Source: Candidatus Liptonbacteria bacterium (GTDB lineage: Bacteria > Patescibacteriota > Minisyncoccia > UBA6257 > 2-01-FULL-56-20). From it: a stretch of DNA of 42,815 nucleotides. The translations under genes and the position numbers were made by a program. The stretch is taken from the NCBI GenBank assembly GCA_016194445.1, contig JACQBP010000027.1, positions 1-42,815 of the forward strand. The letters are read 5' to 3'. Of this stretch, positions 14,449-21,973 are shown piece after piece; position 1 is the stretch's first letter, and each line of letters starts with the position of its first letter. The notes beneath the pieces were generated by a model, which worked only from the letters and a program-made list of their open reading frames with translations, did not search any database and had not been told where the DNA came from.

Positions 14449-14961
14449 TTATTTCCGCAGAATAATGCGCGGCACTTCCTCGAGGTTTATAAACCGGTCC
14501 GCCGACTCTTGGACTTTCGAAGACGTGCTCCGTTTAAAAGCCGCCACTTCCACTAGTCTGCCGACTCCCCACTTTAAATAATCAATGAGTGGTAAAAAAT
14601 CGCCATCTCCAGTCACAAGCACCACCACATCCAAAAACGAAGACATCCGAATGGCATCCACTGCCATTCCCACATCCCAGTCCGCCTTTTTTAAACCATC
14701 TGGGTAAATTTGTAAATCCTTGCTTCTAAGTTCCAATCCCGACTTCTCTAACGCGTCAAAAAAAGCCGCCTCCCCTTGAGCCGTCTCACTTTTCACCACG
14801 TAGGCCATCGCTCGAATCAGTTGTCTCTCGCCAACCAAAGACCGCATTAGCTCCGGATAGTTAATTCGCCCGTGATAAAGATTTTTTGAGGAATGATAAA
14901 GATTTTGAACATCTACAAAAATCCCAACTCTTTGATTCGTATAATTCATTCCTGGTTTCAT
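14449..14961 (-). CDS. NYN domain (LabA/DUF88-like) ribonuclease
   Basis: A 170-residue single-domain NYN protein of the PIN-like superfamily. It shows VGIFVDVQNLYHS with the first Asp (about residues 12-24), a middle strand with WDVGMAVDAIRM, VVVLVTGDGDFLPLIDYLKWGVG with paired Asp, and FIN near the C-terminus. These are the metal-binding acidic positions of NYN endoribonucleases. The RNA substrate is unknown. It sits between rpsO and pnp on the same strand, so a role in RNA processing or decay with PNPase is a reasonable inference. Start is either Met1 or Met5 (14949); AGGA precedes the second. Confidence 0.8.
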   Translation of the reverse strand: MKPGMNYTNQRVGIFVDVQNLYHSSKNLYHGRINYPELMRSLVGERQLIRAMAYVVKSETAQGEAAFFDALEKSGLELRSKDLQIYPDGLKKADWDVGMAVDAIRMSSFLDVVVLVTGDGDFLPLIDYLKWGVGRLVEVAAFKRSTSSKVQESADRFINLEEVPRIILRK

Positions 14962-14982
14962 GAAATTAAAAATTTATTTAAA

Positions 14983-15116
14983 GAGAAAATTCAGTTTTTG
15001 ATACCCCCCAGCCGGCGAGCTCGGCGTCCCGACTTTAAGTCGGAACTCACCGAGTGAGGACAGGATTATTCGCCGCTGGAGCGAATAATCCAAGGTTGAG
15101 AAAACTGAATTTTCTC
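14983..15116. ncRNA. 135-bp structured element, copy B
   Basis: Outer stem GAGAAAATTCAGTTTT/AAAACTGAATTTTCTC, an inner arm CTCGG/CCGAG capped by CCGACT-TTA-AGTCGG, TGAGGACA, then GGATTATTCGC/GCGAATAATCC closing loop CGCTGGA. It lies 12 bp beyond the rpsO stop. Shares motifs and length with copies A and C while all stems differ. Confidence 0.5.
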
Positions 15117-15128
15117 GAACAAATCACG

Positions 15129-15395
15129 TTACTTTTTCAGTCCCAACTTTTTAACCACCTTCCCGTAAATCTCGGGCTTTCTTTTTTTCAAATAATCCAA
15201 AAACTTCCGGCGTTTGGAAACCATCTTCAAAAGTCCCCGCCGCGAATGGTTGTCTTTTGGATTCTTTTTTAAGTGTTTGGCTAATTCATCAATCTGCCGG
15301 GAGAGAACCCCCACCTGCACCTCCGCCGACCCGGTGTCTTTCTCGTGAGCCTGATGCTCGCCAATCACTCTCGATTTTACCCTCTTAGTTAACAT
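15129..15395 (-). CDS. rpsO: 30S ribosomal protein S15
   Basis: An 88-residue S15, full length, ending ...KPEIYGKVVKKLGLKK. The family core is clear: HEKDTGSAEVQVGVLSRQIDELAKHLK, then KDNHSRRGLLKMVSKRRKFLDYLKK. It binds 16S rRNA helices 20-22 early in 30S assembly. It heads the run rpsO - NYN - pnp on the minus strand; element B follows its stop. Confidence 0.97.
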   Translation of the reverse strand: MLTKRVKSRVIGEHQAHEKDTGSAEVQVGVLSRQIDELAKHLKKNPKDNHSRRGLLKMVSKRRKFLDYLKKRKPEIYGKVVKKLGLKK

Positions 15396-15471
15396 GTTTC
15401 CCGATTCTAACTTAAAACCTCCAAAAAAGCAAATGACAACCCTTCTTTTATCTTTTCCTATTCGCGTTATT

Positions 15472-15510
15472 AAATGAAATTCGTATATTCGTGAATACTC
15501 TTAACCTGTC
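15472..15510. repeat. Dispersed AT-rich repeat (ATTCGTATATTCG type)
   Basis: The segment around AAATTCGTATATTCGTGAATAC following TTCGCGTTATTAAAT resembles 31032-31120, where AAATTCGTATATTCGCG and TTCGCGTTATTTAAAT occur. The function is not known. Confidence 0.35.
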
Positions 15511-15540
15511 GCAAAATAATATGCTATATTTAAAAGGAAT

Positions 15541-15680
15541 AACTAATTAACCTAAGTGCCCTAATTATTCTAATCAATTTCCAATACTAGAAATCCAAAA
15601 TTGGGAATTGGTTTTTGGGATTCCTGCCTGCCGGCGGGCAGGTGATTAGGTCAATTAGAAATTAGAACAATTAAAAATTC
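15541..15680. repeat. AT-rich imperfect inverted repeat with embedded CCTGCC palindrome
   Basis: TAATTAACCTA...CTAATTATTCTAAT at the left and ATTAGGTCAATTAGAAATTAGAACAATTA at the right of a 140-bp stretch upstream of the recombinase gene. The palindrome CCTGCCTGCCGGCGGGCAGG (15625-15644) lies inside. Related AT-rich arms flank rpsT at 38041-38080 and 38346-38457. Confidence 0.4.
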
Positions 15681-15691
15681 GTTTCATTCCT

Positions 15692-16579
15692 ATGAAAGTC
15701 GAAACTCTCCTCCAAGACTACTTGAACTATTTGGAGATCGAAAAAAACCGCGCCCCCAAAACTCGGGAAAATTATGAGCGTTACCTCAAAGAATTTCTGA
15801 AGTTCGCCAAAGTAAAATCGCCCGAAGCCATCACTGATCGCCTCGTCACCGAGTTCCGCCTTTTTCTCTCCAGGCGCGACATCAAAAAAATCACCCAAAG
15901 TTATTATGTCATCGCCATCCGCAACTTCCTCAAATACCTCATCAAAAAAGATTACCAAGTCCTCTCGCCGGACAAAATCGAACTCCCCAAAATCTCTCGC
16001 CGTCAAATCGAAATTTTAGAGTATAAAGACTTAGAAAGAATGCTCGCCTTGCCAGATGGCTCGAATCTAAAAGGCTTAAGAGATCGCGCCATTTTGGAAA
16101 CTTTTTTCTCGACCGGCCTGCGTCTCTCCGAACTCTGCTCGCTTGACCGCTATCTAGACTTCGAAAGAGGCGAACTGACCGTCCGCGGCAAAGGCGACAA
16201 ACTCCGCGTCGTCTTTCTTTCCAAATCCGCCAAAGATGCTATTAAAAAATATTTGGAAAAGCGCGGCGATCCCGAAAAAGCGCTTTTCATCAGCTTCACT
16301 AAAAGCAAAAATCCAAAAATTCTCGGACGTATTATCCCAAGAACCGTCCAGCGGATGGTCAATTTCTACGCCCGCAAAGCCGGCATTGTCGGCCACGTCT
16401 CTCCTCATCAACTCCGCCACCAATTCGCCACCGATTTATTGCTAAACGGCGCGGATCTCCGCTCGGTTCAAGAAATGCTCGGCCACGCCAATATTTCAAC
16501 TACCCAAATCTACACCCACATCACCAACAAGGAACTCAAAGAAATCCACGAAACCTTCCACGCCCGCCGCCGCAAATAA
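15692..16579 (+). CDS. xerD: Xer-type tyrosine recombinase
   Basis: A 295-residue single-chain tyrosine recombinase of XerC/XerD size. The N-terminal SAM-like core-binding domain (residues 1-85: LLQDYLNYLEIEKNRAPKTRENYERYL) precedes the catalytic domain. The active residues are visible: Arg in FFSTGLRLSELCSL, Lys in RGKGDKLRVV, His/Arg in SPHQLRHQFATDLL, His in LGHANISTTQIYTH and the nucleophile Tyr in that same segment (QIYTH). It most likely resolves chromosome dimers at dif together with FtsK; many CPR genomes have only one Xer protein. The symbol xerD is approximate. A mobile-element integrase is the alternative, given the 40-bp palindromes on both sides of the next gene. Confidence 0.85.
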   Translation: MKVETLLQDYLNYLEIEKNRAPKTRENYERYLKEFLKFAKVKSPEAITDRLVTEFRLFLSRRDIKKITQSYYVIAIRNFLKYLIKKDYQVLSPDKIELPKISRRQIEILEYKDLERMLALPDGSNLKGLRDRAILETFFSTGLRLSELCSLDRYLDFERGELTVRGKGDKLRVVFLSKSAKDAIKKYLEKRGDPEKALFISFTKSKNPKILGRIIPRTVQRMVNFYARKAGIVGHVSPHQLRHQFATDLLLNGADLRSVQEMLGHANISTTQIYTHITNKELKEIHETFHARRRK

Positions 16580-16639
16580 CGTGTCGATATCGCCGCCTTT
16601 CAAAAAGTCATAACACCCCAAATTCTAACCCACTATCTG

Positions 16640-16679
16640 TTTACTATAGTATTCGACGATCGTAAGAAACTATAGTAAA
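16640..16679. repeat. 40-bp palindrome upstream of PaaX-like gene
   Basis: TTTACTATAGT at the left, a CGATCG centre, ACTATAGTAAA at the right. It ends about 34 bp before the PaaX-like ATG, next to a TATAAA box at 16696. A second copy with the same ends and centre is at 17330. It looks like an operator for a dimeric regulator or a recombination site. Confidence 0.6.
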
Positions 16680-16713
16680 ATTTAATGAACTAAACTATAA
16701 AACCCAGAAAATT

Positions 16714-17304
16714 ATGAGGGGGAAAATAACCACCAAGATCCTGGAAGTCATCGGGGAAGCAACCCTAGCCACCGCCGATGTTATCTCCGCTCTTTTGAGC
16801 GCTGGTTATGGTGCCTCTTATGGAAAAATGAGCAAAGAACTTAGAAATATAGAAAGTCGCCGAACCCAAAGAAACCTCGAGCTCCGGGAAAAACAGAAAT
16901 TTTATAATCTTTTATACCAGTTGAAAACTGACGGTCTTATTCAGGAAAAAATGAATAATCAAAAAGAAAAAATTCTTACCCTTACAACAAAGGGCAGAAA
17001 AAAGTTAGAAAACCTAAACCAAAAGTTATCAACTTCTTTACCGACTATCGAATACGAAAAGAAAAAAAATGATAAAGCCACGATTATATCTTTTGACGTT
17101 CCGGAAAAGGAGAGTCGGAAAAGAAATTGGTTAAGAGAAACACTGAAAGGAATGGGATTTGAAATGATCCAAAAAAGTGTGTGGATCGGGAAAATCAAAA
17201 TACCGAAGGATTTTCTTATCGATCTACGAAAATTAAAAATAATAGACTTTGTCGAGATTTTTGAAGCTGAGAAGTTGGGTAGTCTTAAAACAAAAATAAA
17301 GTAA
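16714..17304 (+). CDS. PaaX-like protein with Cas2-like C-terminal domain
   Basis: A 196-residue protein. The N-terminal part is a winged-helix-like region (TTKILEVIGEATLATADVISALLS ... LLYQLKTDGLIQEK ... LTTKGRKKLENL, residues 5-105). The C-terminal 80 residues (ATIISFDVPEKESRKRNWLRETLKGMGFEMIQKSVWIGKIKIPKDF) form the ferredoxin-like domain shared by PaaX repressors and Cas2, with the FDVPE strand. No cas genes or CRISPR repeats are nearby, so a transcription regulator is preferred over Cas2. The codon use is more AT-rich than neighbours. Palindromes flank the gene on both sides, suggesting autoregulation or a transferable cassette. Confidence 0.65.
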   Translation: MRGKITTKILEVIGEATLATADVISALLSAGYGASYGKMSKELRNIESRRTQRNLELREKQKFYNLLYQLKTDGLIQEKMNNQKEKILTLTTKGRKKLENLNQKLSTSLPTIEYEKKKNDKATIISFDVPEKESRKRNWLRETLKGMGFEMIQKSVWIGKIKIPKDFLIDLRKLKIIDFVEIFEAEKLGSLKTKIK

Positions 17305-17329
17305 GAAATTAAACTAGCTAAACTAGTTA

Positions 17330-17369
17330 TTTACTATAGTATCTAACGATCGTTAGGTACTATAGTAAA
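17330..17369. repeat. 40-bp palindrome downstream of PaaX-like gene
   Basis: TTTACTATAGTA-TCTA-ACGATCGT-TAGG-TACTATAGTAAA, nearly perfect. Ends (12 bp) and centre (ACGATCGT) are identical to the upstream copy; the four bases between differ on both sides together. Confidence 0.6.
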
Positions 17370-17399
17370 ACCACAAGATGAAAAAACGGAAACAACTAG

Positions 17400-17484
17400 T
17401 GGGCAGGGAGGGGCTCGAACCCTCAATCCCTTACGGGCACAGCGTTCTAAGCGCTGCACGTATACCAATTCCGCCACCTGCCCC
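17400..17484 (-). tRNA. tRNA-Leu(UAG)
   Basis: An 85-nt class II tRNA: GGGGCAGG acceptor paired to CCTGCCC, anticodon loop CTTAGAA (UAG), a long variable arm (GTGCCCGTAAGGGAT) and T-loop GTTCGAG. CCA is not encoded. Confidence 0.93.
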
Positions 17485-17613
17485 TTAAAAAACACCCTTG
17501 CCCTCCCATAGCTCCGCAGCGAAGGAGAGTCGGCTTTTAACCCTTATAAAACAAGGCTTAAAACAATTATTCCCGCACAAGAACCATTAGAACATTACAC
17601 CATTTATTTTCAT

Positions 17614-17642
17614 TTGACAAATCAAAAATTTTATGGTAGCAT
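17614..17642 (+). promoter_or_regulatory. Promoter of the 17782 membrane protein gene
   Basis: TTGACA, 17-bp spacer, TAGCAT. The predicted start near 17649 leaves a leader of about 130 nt. Confidence 0.65.
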
Positions 17643-17649
17643 CTGGCCG

Positions 17650-17775
17650 TGGCAGAAACCCTGGGTGTTCTCTGGTAAAGAGGCACCAGTCCATCGCCCA
17701 AACCGCGAATGGCAAAGGGTAACTTGCCATTCGCAACTCGACAACTGAATAGAATCTAACCGATAAACGAAGGAG
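17650..17775 (+). promoter_or_regulatory. Structured 5' leader
   Basis: It contains GCGAATGGCAA / TTGCCATTCGC (perfect 11-bp stem, 17705-17734) and an upstream arm GGTGTTCTCT/AGAGGCACC. Neither is followed by a T run, so translational or stability control is more likely than attenuation. It matches no riboswitch I recognise. Confidence 0.4.
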
Positions 17776-17781
17776 TCTAGC

Positions 17782-19704
17782 ATGGCAGAAAATGCCGCAA
17801 AACCAGCGCTCACTGGTAGTAAGAAACAGACCCAAGATCAACTCTGGGGAGCAATTCTGGGTTTACTCGATGTCCCAATCCGAAAAGCTGCTCAAGCCCT
17901 AGCGGCGAAAGTTCCTCCGGGTAGCATTATCCGGAGCGAGGAACTTGAAACTACTGTGGGAGTCATCAAGGGTTTTGTTGAAGCGTGGTCAGATAAACTT
18001 CATCCCATTTTGGGAAGATCTCTCGAGAGAGGCACCGACTTTCTCGATGACTTCTCAACCGCGCTTTCCTACACTGGTCATCCTCAACACAAAGCGGCTA
18101 AAGCGGCGCTTGAGGGGTGGCGTCAAAGTTTCTTTGCAAATGCCCAAAAGCGTTTACAAAGAACACCGGCGCACAGAATCCAAGATGAGTTGGGGAAAAT
18201 CAAAGCGGAATTCGACGCCGCGATGATTTTACTTGATCACATCGAAGGTAAGGTGGAAATTCCAACCACTGGAACTCCAGCTCCAAGTCACAAATGGCTC
18301 GAAGAATGGCAGAGGTTTAAAAGTCGAGCTGTCAGTGGTATGTCAAACATCGTCCGGCGGCTCGAGTCTTTACCAGGCGCCAGAACCGGAAAACTGAACG
18401 ACTGGAGACGCGAAAAAACTGCGTCATCAAACGGAACACAAGGAGCACCCTTGAACACATCGCCTGCAACACCGCCACCACTTCCGCCGAATCCGCCCGC
18501 AACAAATCCAGGAGGAGGATTCTGGCAGCAGGTATGGCTGGGTTTCCAGAAACTCTGGGCTATTGGCAACTTCTGGCTCCGGTGGCTAATCTTGATCGTC
18601 GCCGCCTGGCCAGTGCTGTTGATCCTCACAAACTTCACGCACTCCCCGAACCTCCTGCACGCGATCGCCTTCGTTCCAACCATCGCGATCATCGCAGCCA
18701 TCCTTATCTGGATCGATCCGATCCTCTTGGGCATCATCTACGCTCTCGACCGGCGGTTCGTCGGAATCCTGCCGAGGGTCATGGTGCTCTTGGCGATCTA
18801 CACGGGTTTGGCTCTCTTTACGAGCTACTTCCCGATCGGATTCGGCGCGATGCTAGTGCTACTCGTGGCCACTCAAGGCCTTTTCTTCAACAAACTCGGA
18901 AGAGGGCCAAAGTGGCTGAGCGCCACCTTCTGGATTGCCATCTTCTTAGTCGGCGTTCCAGCTGTTTATGGTCCCACTATCGGATTCATGAACAGCTACA
19001 TTGTGGGCTGGATCCAACTCACCTTCGGAGTCACGAGAAAAATGGCGTGGGTGGTTCTGCTTACAATCCCCACGCTGACTCTTCTCGGATTGCTCTCGAA
19101 AAACCTCACAGCCATCATCGGAGATAAAGGCACGAAGTGGGTGGTTAGAATCAGCCTCGCCCTATTAGTCTTGGGACTGTGGCAACTCTTCCACCAACCC
19201 GACCGCCTCTTCAATCCCGAAACGGGCAAAGCCGAGTTCAAAGTCGGCTGTGCGACCAAGACGGTCTACTCGAATCTCCCAGTGGATACTAACATCCAAT
19301 ACTCCCCCTATAACGGAGAAAAACTCCGAACTGGTGAGTCTAAAGATGTGAGTCTATCCGCCTTCACCAAAAGGCCACCAGACACCCTTCGTCTCGCGAT
19401 CACCCACGACCCCGAAAGCGTGGATGATTACATCACTCCTCCGCGAAGAGAGGCGGTGGTCATCGTGCCAAAGAGTCCGGGTGACAGCTACCTCGCGACC
19501 TCTCCGATCCGAATCGTTGGCATCTCTTACTGGCGGACCGATCCATCCCAGACCACCTGGTACCGCTATTACCAGAATGGCCGATGGTTTCCTTGGGAAA
19601 AAGACGGACCAGCTGAGAAGCCCCAGACTCCTAAGGACGCGACCATGATTCAATACTGCGCGCTCCCCCATCGGGAAAACCCGATGGGTTGGATTGCTCA
19701 GTAA
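17782..19704 (+). CDS. large multi-pass membrane protein, unknown function
   Basis: A 640-residue protein with AAGGAG 7 nt before its ATG. Residues 1-215 are soluble and helical (MAENAAKPALTGSKKQTQDQ; GTDFLDDFSTALSYTGHPQHKAAK), followed by a Pro-rich linker at about 220-245 (TPPPLPPNPPATNPGGG). Around nine hydrophobic segments span about 255-475 (FWLRWLILIVAAWPVLLILT, LLHAIAFVPTIAIIAAILIW and others). The last 165 residues are a soluble domain ending YCALPHRENPMGWIAQ. No transporter or secretion family is recognised. It has its own promoter, structured leader and terminator, so it is monocistronic; its convergent neighbours are pilin-like genes. Confidence 0.75.
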   Translation: MAENAAKPALTGSKKQTQDQLWGAILGLLDVPIRKAAQALAAKVPPGSIIRSEELETTVGVIKGFVEAWSDKLHPILGRSLERGTDFLDDFSTALSYTGHPQHKAAKAALEGWRQSFFANAQKRLQRTPAHRIQDELGKIKAEFDAAMILLDHIEGKVEIPTTGTPAPSHKWLEEWQRFKSRAVSGMSNIVRRLESLPGARTGKLNDWRREKTASSNGTQGAPLNTSPATPPPLPPNPPATNPGGGFWQQVWLGFQKLWAIGNFWLRWLILIVAAWPVLLILTNFTHSPNLLHAIAFVPTIAIIAAILIWIDPILLGIIYALDRRFVGILPRVMVLLAIYTGLALFTSYFPIGFGAMLVLLVATQGLFFNKLGRGPKWLSATFWIAIFLVGVPAVYGPTIGFMNSYIVGWIQLTFGVTRKMAWVVLLTIPTLTLLGLLSKNLTAIIGDKGTKWVVRISLALLVLGLWQLFHQPDRLFNPETGKAEFKVGCATKTVYSNLPVDTNIQYSPYNGEKLRTGESKDVSLSAFTKRPPDTLRLAITHDPESVDDYITPPRREAVVIVPKSPGDSYLATSPIRIVGISYWRTDPSQTTWYRYYQNGRWFPWEKDGPAEKPQTPKDATMIQYCALPHRENPMGWIAQ

Positions 19705-19711
19705 CAATACC

Positions 19712-19748
19712 CACCCCCGCGCGCGCAAACGCCGGGGGTGATTTTTTT
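19712..19748 (+). terminator. Terminator of the 17782 gene
   Basis: CACCCCCGCG ... CGCCGGGGGTG followed by ATTTTTTTATTTTT, directly after the stop codon. Confidence 0.85.
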
Positions 19749-19783
19749 ATTTTTCCCAAAGTTAAAATAAAGATTCTAAAAAC

Positions 19784-19815
19784 AAAAAGCTTCGACCTTT
19801 GGTCGGAGCTTTTTG
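19784..19815. terminator. Bidirectional terminator
   Basis: AAAAAGCTTCGACC-TTT-GGTCGGAGCTTTTT: A runs and T runs on both sides, between the convergent 17782 and 19854 genes. Confidence 0.75.
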
Positions 19816-19853
19816 GTAAAAACTCAATCTTCTCTTAACTTTCTTTATGGGGT

Positions 19854-20255
19854 TTATTGCAATGGATTACTTATAGCTTGCGCACAATCAACTCCGTTGG
19901 CAATAATGCTTTGGACTATAAAAGGCACCGCCCGCGCGAGCAACCCGACCGCGACCGCAATCGCCGCGTAGAGAATCTGCTTGTTGGCCGCGCTCACCTT
20001 CTCCGCGTCTCCGCCGGCCGTCAAATACTTGAAGGCTGCCATAATCACAAAGATCACCGCCAGAATAATCAGCACCACGAGCAAAACGTTGGCTATCCTT
20101 TCAATAAGGGCTACAACACCGCACAAATTTTTGATATCACTGCCAGCAACCCTAATGTCAGGAGCAGCACCGGCAGGCTGCGCTAAAACCAAAAGCGGCA
20201 CTAAGAGTTGAGAAGCTAAAAGCGCCACCGTGATTCCTCTTTGTATTTTTGTCAT
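19854..20255 (-). CDS. pilin-like (VirB2/TrbC, Mbov_0395-type) membrane protein
   Basis: A 133-residue small protein with an N-terminal signal-like segment (ITVALLASQLLVPLLVLAQPAGAA) and two hydrophobic helices (ANVLLVVLIILAVIFVIMAAFKYL; YAAIAVAVGLLARAVPFIVQSII) separated by the short polar loop TAGGDAEKVSAANKQ. This loop and layout are typical of the pilin-like proteins found near type IV secretion genes in CPR bacteria and mycoplasmas. The next two genes upstream (20604, 21067) carry the same loop (SAGGDPEKFSTGRR, TAGGSEERMGKGRQ), so this is a three-paralog cluster. No secretion ATPase is seen in the window. Confidence 0.7.
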   Translation of the reverse strand: MTKIQRGITVALLASQLLVPLLVLAQPAGAAPDIRVAGSDIKNLCGVVALIERIANVLLVVLIILAVIFVIMAAFKYLTAGGDAEKVSAANKQILYAAIAVAVGLLARAVPFIVQSIIANGVDCAQAISNPLQ

Positions 20256-20346
20256 CTTTCTTTTAAATATCTGTTCGCTTCTTTATCTAAACTCACCCTC
20301 GACCTTTCAATCCTTTTATTTTACCCATATGTCTTAAAAATTTCAA

Positions 20347-20472
20347 CCCGGTGCTACAAGTGGGACATTTCTTAATTTTAAGCTAATTTGAAGCTACCGA
20401 CTCAATTATTATCCACACTAAGCATAAGATGTCCGAAGATGGGTTGACTCATCCCACTTGGTAGCCACCGGG
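20347..20472. repeat. Palindromic repeat family R1, long copy
   Basis: 126 bp with arms CCCGGTGCTACAAGTGGGA and TCCCACTTGGTAGCCACCGGG. The first of two tandem copies in the 348-bp gap between pilin-like genes; TCAA links them. Confidence 0.65.
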
Positions 20473-20476
20473 TCAA

Positions 20477-20603
20477 CCCAGCGCCACAAATAGGACATTT
20501 TTTTGTAATTAGCATTTAACTTGAAATTAGGTTTTGACGTCAGTCGGGTATTAAAGTTTGATACAACAAGTTATGAAGCCCAAATCCTCTTTGTGGTGCT
20601 GGG
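20477..20603. repeat. Palindromic repeat family R1, long copy
   Basis: 127 bp with arms CCCAGCGCCACAAATAGGA and CTCTTTGTGGTGCTGGG. Its right end abuts the stop codon of the 20604 gene. Confidence 0.65.
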
Positions 20604-21032
20604 TCAACTCCCTCCATTATTACAGACTCCTCCGGGGCACGTTCCCCCGCCAACGATGCTCTCGATTATCAAAACTACCCCTTTAGCCAAGAGAATCACC
20701 GCAAACCCGACCGCCGCGTAAAGAATAGTTCTCCTCCCCGTGCTGAATTTCTCGGGGTCTCCGCCCGCCGAGAGAATCTGAAACCCTCCGACCATCACCA
20801 TCACCGCTACAATCGGCGCGGAGAGCACAATCAATCCATTTAGCACTTTATCCACACAATCTTGTAGCGGTTGAACGTTCGGGTCGTTCCCACACTTTAA
20901 AGGGTTAAGGATATCGAAACTAGAATCGGTTCCCCCACCTTCTCCGCCCTGAGCCCCCATCGCCGTTCCGCCTAAACCCCACAGAATAAAGAAGATGAGT
21001 AAAACTTTAAAAATTCTCTCGGCTAAAAGCAT
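20604..21032 (-). CDS. pilin-like (VirB2/TrbC-type) membrane protein
   Basis: A 142-residue paralog of the 19854 protein: signal-like N-terminus (FKVLLIFFILWGLGGTAMGA), a Gly-rich stretch with two Cys (PLKCGNDPNVQPLQDCVDKV), two hydrophobic helices and the loop SAGGDPEKFSTGRRTILYA between them. It ends with a Cys/Gly tail (GGGTCPGGVCNNGGS), so disulfides outside the cell are possible. It lies 35 bp downstream of the pilin-peptidase fusion on the same strand, probably in one transcript with it and the solute-binding protein. Confidence 0.68.
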   Translation of the reverse strand: MLLAERIFKVLLIFFILWGLGGTAMGAQGGEGGGTDSSFDILNPLKCGNDPNVQPLQDCVDKVLNGLIVLSAPIVAVMVMVGGFQILSAGGDPEKFSTGRRTILYAAVGFAVILLAKGVVLIIESIVGGGTCPGGVCNNGGS

Positions 21033-21066
21033 GATTTAAATAATATCATATATTTACAAAAAAGAC

Positions 21067-21972
21067 TTAGGGACAAGCCGACACATACAAGTGAACATGA
21101 GGCGCGGTCCCTTCCGTGCTTAAAGCGCCGCCTGGGCAGGCCTCATATTCATTTTTAAATCCCAACCCGCACTGGCTAGCCGCGTCCAATAAATTACTGA
21201 CAACATTACACGAATCATTAAAATTGTTTGGTGTCGCGTCAACTGCGCAACCGGTGCTGTGATGTGAATCTTGATGGGGACTGCTTGTCGGGTAAGCCTC
21301 AGTTATCCTTATTGGTTGCGATAAAAACCCACTATAGTGCGACGCAAGTTTTCCTCCAGTACAAACCAAAGCTTCCGCCATTTTGGGATTAACCTGGCGG
21401 CCATTTTTATACCAAAACGTTCCCCCGCTAAATGAAACGGGTCCATCCACAAGGTTTAAAACTTCTCCCCCGGGTGGTGTGACATTCCCCTGCGGATTCT
21501 GATTCCCCTGCGGCACCGGTTGATCAAATGGGCTTGTGGGAAGATTGCACTGCACGTGGGGCCAACTCACTCGCGTTCCTGTATCTTGATTGCCAACCAG
21601 CCACAAAAACGTCCCCACAATCAAATAAGCCGAAAGCGTAATGAGCACCCCAATCACTCCTCCTTTAATCATCTGCCGGCCCTTGCCCATCCGCTCCTCC
21701 GAACCGCCGGCCGTCATAATCAAAATCCCCCCGATCACGAAAATAATCGGCGCGATCACGAAAAGCAAAATGGTGATCGCAAAATAAACTACATGTTGAA
21801 CTAAATCCAGCAGGTCGCAAAGACTAGTGCAAACATCACCCGGACAAGTCGCCACGAGCGGTCCCCAATAAGGGATGCTAACGCCGTGGGCCAAAGCCAA
21901 ACCTCGAGGCATCAAAATCAGAATGGTCAAAAGCGCCGCGAGTCCCAAAAGCAGTTTGGCTTTCTGATTCAT
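21067..21972 (-). CDS. pilin-like membrane protein fused to M15/VanX-type peptidase domain
   Basis: A 301-residue protein in two parts. Residues 1-135 repeat the pilin-like layout (signal-like start, helices VVYFAITILLFVIAPIIFVIGGILIM and GGVIGVLITLSAYLIVGTFLWLV, loop TAGGSEERMGKGRQ). After a Pro/Gln-rich linker, residues 175-301 form a LAS/M15-like peptidase: SHHSTGCAVD matches the SxHxxGxAxD zinc motif of VanX-type enzymes and PHVHLYV supplies the HxH ligand. The likely substrate is peptidoglycan stem peptide or another cell-surface peptide. The start is 2 bp from the stop of the solute-binding protein gene, so they are translationally coupled. Confidence 0.75.
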   Translation of the reverse strand: MNQKAKLLLGLAALLTILILMPRGLALAHGVSIPYWGPLVATCPGDVCTSLCDLLDLVQHVVYFAITILLFVIAPIIFVIGGILIMTAGGSEERMGKGRQMIKGGVIGVLITLSAYLIVGTFLWLVGNQDTGTRVSWPHVQCNLPTSPFDQPVPQGNQNPQGNVTPPGGEVLNLVDGPVSFSGGTFWYKNGRQVNPKMAEALVCTGGKLASHYSGFLSQPIRITEAYPTSSPHQDSHHSTGCAVDATPNNFNDSCNVVSNLLDAASQCGLGFKNEYEACPGGALSTEGTAPHVHLYVSACP

Positions 21973-21973
21973 T

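Noticed and set aside
16714-17304. Cas2
   Set aside because: Only the C-terminal domain resembles Cas2; the winged-helix N-terminus, lack of cas1 and lack of repeats favour a PaaX-like regulator.
18534-19127. Plus-strand 197-residue ORF inside the 17782 gene
   Set aside because: A shifted-frame shadow, rich in Arg/His/Ser, within a continuous membrane-protein frame that has its own promoter and terminator.
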